28,536 nucleotides of DNA from DAMCZI01 sp032095175. Its GTDB lineage: Bacteria > Bacillota > Clostridia > Clostridiales > Caloramatoraceae. Below, in pieces: positions 24,230-28,536 of the stretch. Within the stretch, counting starts at the first letter, position 1. Each line of letters begins with the position of its first letter. The notes beneath the pieces are model-generated. The model saw nothing but the letters and a program-made list of their open reading frames with translations, ran no database searches and was not told the origin of the DNA. The stretch is from positions 1 to 28,536 of the forward strand of contig DAMCZI010000054.1 of the NCBI GenBank assembly GCA_032095175.1, in the 5' to 3' direction. A program made the position numbers and the translations under genes.

Positions 24230-24814
24230 TTAAAAGTTAGATAGTAGCAAACCAAAAATCATTTGTTGAAACCTGTTTATATTTACTGCTGCATCTAAAA
24301 CTGTTTTTTCATCATCTACTCAATATAAAAACCAACTTTTACCTGTTGAAGTTTTTCCACATATATGAGGATCCATTCCTTTTGAATCAAAAGTATATTT
24401 ACCATTAGTTAGCTGCCCATGTTTATTAACTGTAATTTTAGGAGCAGTAAAATTTCTACCGAACTCAGGTCCTCCCTTAGTTGAAGAATTTATTTCAGAT
24501 CCATTTGGTATAGGAAGATTAGGTTTACCCACCAAGCTTTTAAGCCCATTTTTGATCCAATTAAAAAACTTTTTAAGCGGATTATCTGGCGCTCCGCTAT
24601 TACATCTGATATCTACTTCATCTCGTCCTCCACCATCAAGGTTATTTTTTATCTTATTTTCATGCCCACTCGGATCAACATACTTCAAAGGATTCCCATT
24701 ACCATAAATATAAAGATTCCTACTAAGTGGTTCCTTTATCTCCCCAAACACCGTATCCTGCTGTATAAACCTCATCATCTCAGGAGAATAATACCTTGCT
24801 CTAAGGTGCAACAT
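24230..24814 (-). pseudogene. RHS core end with broken Ntox17-like toxin tip
   Basis: The frame 24814-24320 starts in the RHS core (YYSPEMMRFIQQDTVFGEIK, then GNGNPLKYVDPSGHE). After that comes a variable tip of about 110 aa ending ITVNKHGQLTNGKYTFDSKG and MDPHICGKTSTGKSWFLY. That tip recalls the polymorphic toxin type 17 (Ntox17) pattern of a PH..G....KSxFL core. A TGA at 24320-24322 then interrupts it. Reading on in frame gives VDDEKTVLDAAVNIN, which is how the family continues (VD..KxVLDAA), before a second stop at 24230-24232. The domain is therefore truncated by a nonsense mutation and has also lost its C-terminal half. The upstream junction is frameshifted as well. Confidence 0.7.
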
Positions 24815-25121
24815 CTAAGGTACAACAGCCTTCCCTCTATATCATGCATCTCTCCCGTAAATCCATAAGGGCTATTTGTCAGCCTCGCATTCTTCGCCAC
24901 TGGATCAAGGGGTTCTCCATAAGGGGCGAATCTGTTGCTGTCTATTATTCCTCCATTCATGTTGGTTATTGCAGTAATGCTTCCTAGGGCATCCTGTAGG
25001 TAGTAGAGTGAGTTGTTTGGTTTTCCCTCTACTTCCATTAGGTCTTCTACCCCTATTTTCTCTGGTCAATAGGTATATGCTGCTCTATAATCTTTTATTA
25101 AAATTTCTATTGATTTTTTCA
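24775..25121 (-). pseudogene. RHS core fragment, frameshifted by a 14-bp duplication
   Basis: The open part (25038-24775) encodes YYLQDALGSITAITNMNGG and GFTGEMHDIEGRLLYLR, the conserved RHS-associated core. Upstream in frame, KDYRAAYTY is cut by a TGA at 25066-25068 before PEKIGVEDLMEVEGKPNN. At the downstream end, CTAAGGTGCAACAT (24801-24814) duplicates CTAAGGTACAACAG (24815-24828). This 14-bp tandem duplication shifts the frame out of the tip encoded at 24320-24814. Compared with the intact sequence at 26585-26610, the extra 14 bp is unmistakable. Confidence 0.8.
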
Positions 25122-25162
25122 TTTACAGACTTAGAATAATTTCATAGCTTACTATATAAAAA

Positions 25163-25210
25163 TAGGCATAACACTAATTATTCATTTTCTTAATGATAGT
25201 ATTATGCCTA
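25163..25210 (-). terminator. Rho-independent terminator after the membrane-anchored immunity gene
   Basis: TAGGCATAA (25163-25171) pairs with TTATGCCTA (25202-25210). The loop holds further pairing (ACTA/TAGT). On the minus strand it is followed by TTTTTATATAG. It closes the DUF4329/immunity cassette and separates it from the next RHS core copy. Confidence 0.8.
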
Positions 25211-25307
25211 AAGATTAAATTGAATAAAAAATTAAGTACTTTTTCTCTTCCCTTACTCACTTGAAGGTTAATAATATATCCTTAAATACATTGGCAAATT
25301 ATCTCTG

Positions 25308-25940
25308 TTAAAAATTAATTCCAAATGATGTTTTAAATAATTCTATTAACTTATTCACTTGTTTATCCTCCGTGAAATCCTTACTTCCTATTCTCCTTAT
25401 AAGGTGATATGTACCATTCTCAGCACCTTCAATCATACATGTATAACCATCACAAACTATCATATCATTATATGACTTAATTTTTGAAAAATGTAGTTTC
25501 TTGATTCCCTTTAAGAAAATCTTTATTTCCTCTTCATTTAACTCTCTTTCACTATTTTTCTCTACTACTTTATCACTTTTGACATTATACTCATACTCTT
25601 TAATGTATTGTTTTCCTTCTTGCCTACTTAAACTAATATCTATTCTTATTAATGTTTCATTTCCTCTCTTATTAAACCCATACCCAAGTCTATATGAAAT
25701 CTTATTTTTATCATTACTTAATTCATATAAACTCGGTTCCTGTATTTTAATAAGTCCTCCTGAAACTCTCTCATTTATATTTTTATCTACCCATTCATCA
25801 CTGCTAAATATCCCTTTAGGGAAGTATCCTTTTCTTACTTCTTCATTACTGCTTATATTGGTAATATTTCTTATAGCATAAAGTACTGTTGCAGATGTTA
25901 TTCCTAATATAATTATTAATAATAGATGTGATTTACGCAT
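25308..25940 (-). CDS. Membrane-anchored putative immunity protein (210 aa)
   Basis: The N-terminal segment MRKSHLLLIIILGITSATVL is a signal anchor. About 185 soluble, charged residues follow, expected on the outer face of the membrane, with two cysteines (CDGYTC). No family is recognised. The frame opens at a GTG (25949) overlapping the preceding RHS-tip gene by 8 bp, but GGAGGTG lies 6 nt before the ATG at 25940, so I use that. Tight coupling to the DUF4329-type RHS tip, and a terminator right after, make it the cognate immunity gene by position. An extracytoplasmic location would suit protection from a toxin acting outside or in the wall zone. Confidence 0.7.
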   Translation of the reverse strand: MRKSHLLLIIILGITSATVLYAIRNITNISSNEEVRKGYFPKGIFSSDEWVDKNINERVSGGLIKIQEPSLYELSNDKNKISYRLGYGFNKRGNETLIRIDISLSRQEGKQYIKEYEYNVKSDKVVEKNSERELNEEEIKIFLKGIKKLHFSKIKSYNDMIVCDGYTCMIEGAENGTYHLIRRIGSKDFTEDKQVNKLIELFKTSFGINF

Positions 25941-25941
25941 G

Positions 25942-26679
25942 CTATTCACCTCCAGATGCTCTATTAGCTACTCTTCTCTTTCTCCATTTTTTCCAGTAAG
26001 GATGATACGTGTCATAAGGCATATTTATAGATATAGTAGTTTGTACATGGGTTATGCTATCATACTTTAACAGCTCTCCTTTTGGAGTAACTACATAGCC
26101 TATTATGCCAAAATCATTAATATTTTGTATATCGCCCTGTGTATAAGCAGTTTTAAAATCAGAAAATATGTCATTCCCTACCCCTATTTTCGGATCATAC
26201 TCGCCATGCGTATGTATTTGAGCCACCACTATCATACCCTCAGGAATATCAGGAGCTATAGCTGAGTCAGGTCTCTCTATTACATTAGGATTTTTTTTAT
26301 GCGGATCCATATATTCATAGTAAGCTATACCATCTTCTACATATATAAATATAAATGAAATCATTTCTTTACCCTTCGATATTGATTCTCCATTATAATA
26401 TAAACCAAAATCAATAGCAGCACCATCTAAACTCCTAAATCTATCCCCTGCCTTATGTCCTGTTGGATCAGTAAATTTTATTGGATTATCATAACAATAA
26501 ATATATAAATTTAGGCTCAACGGGTTCTCAATCTCCCCAAACACCGTATCCTGCTGTATAAACCTCATCATCTCAGGTGAATAATACCTTGCCCTAAGGT
26601 ACAACAGCCTTCCCTCTATATCATGCATTTCTCCAGTAAATCCATAAGGGTTGTTTGTCAATATTGCATTCTTCTCCAC
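25942..26679 (-). CDS. RHS core end with DUF4329/JAB-like C-terminal domain
   Basis: The open frame begins with GTG inside the RHS core (GFTGEMHDIEGRLLYLRARY, then DNPIKFTDPTGH at about 64-75). A 165-residue tip follows, with VAQIHTHGEYDP (H156, H158) and an acidic QGD (D183), then IIGYVVTPKGELLKYD. This matches what I recall of DUF4329, a JAB/MPN-like metallo-domain at RHS ends. It ends YWKKWRKRR...ASGGE. The frame lacks its own ribosome site, and the upstream core is broken by two stops. It is therefore probably the tail of a dead RHS gene, although the tip domain itself is intact. Confidence 0.72.
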   Translation of the reverse strand: MEKNAILTNNPYGFTGEMHDIEGRLLYLRARYYSPEMMRFIQQDTVFGEIENPLSLNLYIYCYDNPIKFTDPTGHKAGDRFRSLDGAAIDFGLYYNGESISKGKEMISFIFIYVEDGIAYYEYMDPHKKNPNVIERPDSAIAPDIPEGMIVVAQIHTHGEYDPKIGVGNDIFSDFKTAYTQGDIQNINDFGIIGYVVTPKGELLKYDSITHVQTTISINMPYDTYHPYWKKWRKRRVANRASGGE

Positions 26680-26810
26680 CGAATCAAGGAGTTATCCATA
26701 AGCAGCAAATCTTTTGCTGTCTATTATTCCCCCATTCATGTTGGTTATTGCAGTAATACTTCCTAATGCATCCTGGAGGTAATAGGGTTAGTTGTTTGGT
26801 TTACCTTTAA
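26680..26810 (-). pseudogene. RHS core upstream of the DUF4329 tip, with two in-frame stops
   Basis: The minus strand reads KGKPNN, TAA (26788-26790), PYYLQDALGSITAITNMNGG, IIDSKRFAAYG, TAA (26692-26694), LLDSVEKN, joining the open frame that starts at 26679. It is the same core as 24900-25040. Homology starts abruptly near 26805; further upstream the sequence is unrelated. Confidence 0.8.
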
Positions 26811-26960
26811 ATTAGTGATATACTACTCCGAAAATAAAATTAACCTAGATTTCATTTTCTTTTTCAACAAGTTTTTATCCTTCACAGCACTCTTTCCTGT
26901 GATTTTATCTTATATACAGGTACCTTATTAGATAGATAATTCTTTTTATTTATTGTTAGT

Positions 26961-26999
26961 TTCACACTCACTCGGATCAACCTACCTCAAATGATTTCC
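26961..26999 (-). pseudogene. Fossil of an RHS core/tip junction at the end of the DUF4259-like gene
   Basis: This 39-nt stretch agrees at 32 positions with the core end coding GNPLKYVDPSGHE in the intact copies, but reads GNHLR-stop-VDPSEC. It overlaps the last codons of the DUF4259-like gene. The 150 bp to its left show no readable frame. Confidence 0.6.
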
Positions 27000-27836
27000 G
27001 CCAAAGTACCTATCTAGTGCTTTAGTAAAGCTTATATCTAACCCAACAAGGCTAGCAAATGCATTAAAAACCTGAGGGCTTTTAAAAAATTCTGGTATAT
27101 CTATTCTATATGATTCATCATATCCAATACATACAATATTTCTTTCCTTTATCTCTTTTTTAGTTATAGTAGTGCAAAACGCTCTTATTAACATTCTACC
27201 GAGTATAGGATCTGTAGTATCAGATAATTCAATAAATCCAAGAGTTTCAGCAATACTACTATCTGGAACACTATCTCCTATCCAGCCATATAAACCAAGT
27301 CTAATTGTTTCAGTAATATAACCATTTGACTTACTTTGCACTATTTCTATTATGCGAACTAAAATATATTTACCTATATATTTGCTGATTGCCCTCTCAT
27401 CAATAACTTTGTAACATAGTAACGCTCCTTCACGCCAATGAGATCTCCATACCCATGATGGCTTATATATTCTTTTAGCCTTTGGCATAGGTGACGATAA
27501 TGTATCCTCTAATTCTTTTATAACCTTTAATCTTTTCTTATAATTCTTTTCATTTCCTGGCGTATTCCATCTACTTAAGTCAGATCCATTTTCAATAAAC
27601 TTAAATGCTTTGTCTTTTACATCATTTGTTAATCTTCCTCTTTTCCATTGGGTTAGTGCAAGTGAAAACCAAAATACCGATTCATCCTCTGTCCCTTTAA
27701 CTTCCAAATAGTGCTTATCAATAACTGCTTGCGTTGCCTCTTCATTTGTTTTTCCTGCAACGAGTTGCTCTATATAGTCATCTCTAACATCGCATGCAAA
27801 ATCATCTGAAAATATAGCTGTACCCCATGCTCCCAT
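26982..27836 (-). CDS. DUF4259-like putative immunity protein for the GIY-YIG toxin
   Basis: The N-terminus MGAWGTAIFSDDFACDVRDD is the hallmark of DUF4259. About 265 further residues follow, with aromatic-rich (WVWRSHWREGALLCYKV) and helical segments and no signal peptide. The frame opens at 27866 inside the toxin gene, but AAGGTGAT lies just before the ATG at 27836, which begins the conserved MGAWG; 284 aa. That start is 5 bp past the toxin stop, the tight spacing typical of toxin-immunity pairs. The protein's last codons (FGGNHLR) coincide with an RHS-core fossil, so its true C-terminus may have been replaced. A cytoplasmic immunity role against a nuclease is inferred from position. Confidence 0.72.
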   Translation of the reverse strand: MGAWGTAIFSDDFACDVRDDYIEQLVAGKTNEEATQAVIDKHYLEVKGTEDESVFWFSLALTQWKRGRLTNDVKDKAFKFIENGSDLSRWNTPGNEKNYKKRLKVIKELEDTLSSPMPKAKRIYKPSWVWRSHWREGALLCYKVIDERAISKYIGKYILVRIIEIVQSKSNGYITETIRLGLYGWIGDSVPDSSIAETLGFIELSDTTDPILGRMLIRAFCTTITKKEIKERNIVCIGYDESYRIDIPEFFKSPQVFNAFASLVGLDISFTKALDRYFGGNHLR

Positions 27837-27841
27837 TTTAA

Positions 27842-28536
27842 TCACCTTCCAACTAGGTCCAACCATTCATTCTGTGGTATAGAACCCATTATTCCCAGTG
27901 CTCGTTTAATTTCTTCTGTATATTTATTCACCTTAAGCTTTGAAATTTCTCTTCTAGCATTATTTAAAGCCTCCAAAGTATAGGCAGAAACAAGTGTTTG
28001 CTCCATTCCTCTTGATTCATTTTTGGTAAGTCCCGTCATAACCGGTATCATTTTATACCCCTTGTTAATATACTTGTCTTTATGCTCATTTCGTCCCCTA
28101 TTAAAATTATTTGTTCTTCCTACATATACTACTTTGTCATTATTATTAACTATAACATAGACTGTATGATCTCTCGTGTTCATTTTTCTACTTTGACTTT
28201 TTATTTGAGCATTGACATATGATTTCACCAATTCTGCCGTATCATTAAATGTTCTGCCAACTTGATTAGCTGCATAACCAATACTTTTAGCCATTTCACT
28301 TATAGCTCTCCGCCCCTCAGGAGTCTTTAAATATAAGTCAGCTACTACCAAAAGTGTAGCCACAGCTAAAGTTATTGTTGCAGCAGTAGTAAGAGTAATC
28401 GCCTCATGTCCACTCGGATCCACATACTTCAAAGGATTCCCATTACCATAGATATACAAATTCCTTGTCAATGGTTCTTTTATCTCCCCAAACACCGTAT
28501 CCTGCTGTATAAACCTCATCATCTCAGGTGAATAAT
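27842..28536 (-). CDS. RHS protein C-terminus with GIY-YIG nuclease toxin (partial)
   Basis: The gene enters from the right edge, so only the last 231 codons are seen. The RHS-associated core end (YSPEMMRFIQQDTVFGEIK ... NPLKYVDPSGHE) is followed by a hydrophobic linker (TTAATITLAVATLLVVADLY) that may help membrane entry. A GIY-YIG domain then runs from about residue 118, counting from the first Met: VYVIV (121-125), VVYVGRT (131-137), NRGRNEHK with R144 and H147, catalytic-type E174 in GMEQTL, and a late Asn pair (NNAR). All key positions of the nuclease fold are present. It would be a secreted, contact-delivered DNA- or RNA-cutting effector. The frame is open to the edge. Confidence 0.82.
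   Translation of the reverse strand, partial: YSPEMMRFIQQDTVFGEIKEPLTRNLYIYGNGNPLKYVDPSGHEAITLTTAATITLAVATLLVVADLYLKTPEGRRAISEMAKSIGYAANQVGRTFNDTAELVKSYVNAQIKSQSRKMNTRDHTVYVIVNNNDKVVYVGRTNNFNRGRNEHKDKYINKGYKMIPVMTGLTKNESRGMEQTLVSAYTLEALNNARREISKLKVNKYTEEIKRALGIMGSIPQNEWLDLVGR

Noticed and set aside
23270..25068. TGA codons in the RHS region as selenocysteine or recoded codons
   Set aside because: TAA stops and frameshifts occur in the same copies, TGA is a normal stop in neighbouring intact genes, and no SECIS-like hairpin follows. Decay explains it.

Overview
The window looks like chromosome from a low-GC, Gram-positive, Clostridium-type firmicute. It is AT-rich, has strong GGAGG-type ribosome binding sites, uses GTG and TTG starts freely, and carries rho-independent terminators and clostridial gene families. 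I cannot name the species from the sequence alone.

Region 1 (about 1-8.2 kb): two copies of a 92-bp repeat, one split by a short palindromic MITE-like element; a PlsC-type acyltransferase; then on the minus strand a nitroreductase, an AraC/GyrI-like regulator, two further repeats of about 106 bp, a pair of half-size ABC exporters (probably a heterodimeric multidrug exporter) and an ArsR-type regulator just upstream of them with a strong promoter.

Region 2 (8.2-14.8 kb): a two-gene operon of cysteine-rich zinc-ribbon proteins, a second MITE copy, a class B penicillin-binding protein with an NTF2-like N-domain, an 830-bp leader/intergenic stretch (strong promoter, 46-bp tandem repeats, a third MITE-like element), a WYL-domain regulator, a fossil of a sensor histidine kinase, and a TatD nuclease.

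Region 3 (14.8-22.5 kb): an ABC-2 exporter (permease plus ATPase) with a clear terminator, an SLC13/ArsB-type anion permease, an SH3-CAP lipoprotein, a GreA-family factor, a NOSP-family zinc protein, and a TetR regulator with a multi-span membrane protein. Two matching palindromes mark the probable TetR operators. A small hypothetical protein ends the block.

Region 4 (22.5 kb to the right edge, all minus strand): the decaying tail of an RHS/polymorphic-toxin locus. Conserved RHS core ends recur in tandem, each joined to a different C-terminal domain and followed by a different putative immunity gene: GIY-YIG nuclease plus a DUF4259-like gene; a DUF4329/JAB-like domain plus a membrane-anchored protein; a broken Ntox17-like toxin; an orphan immunity-like gene with RHS core debris directly upstream; and an Imm17-like two-span protein. 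In-frame stops, a 14-bp duplication frameshift and a core fossil at the end of an immunity gene suggest past tip-swapping in which displaced toxins decay while most immunity genes stay open. The active RHS gene would lie to the right, running into this window.
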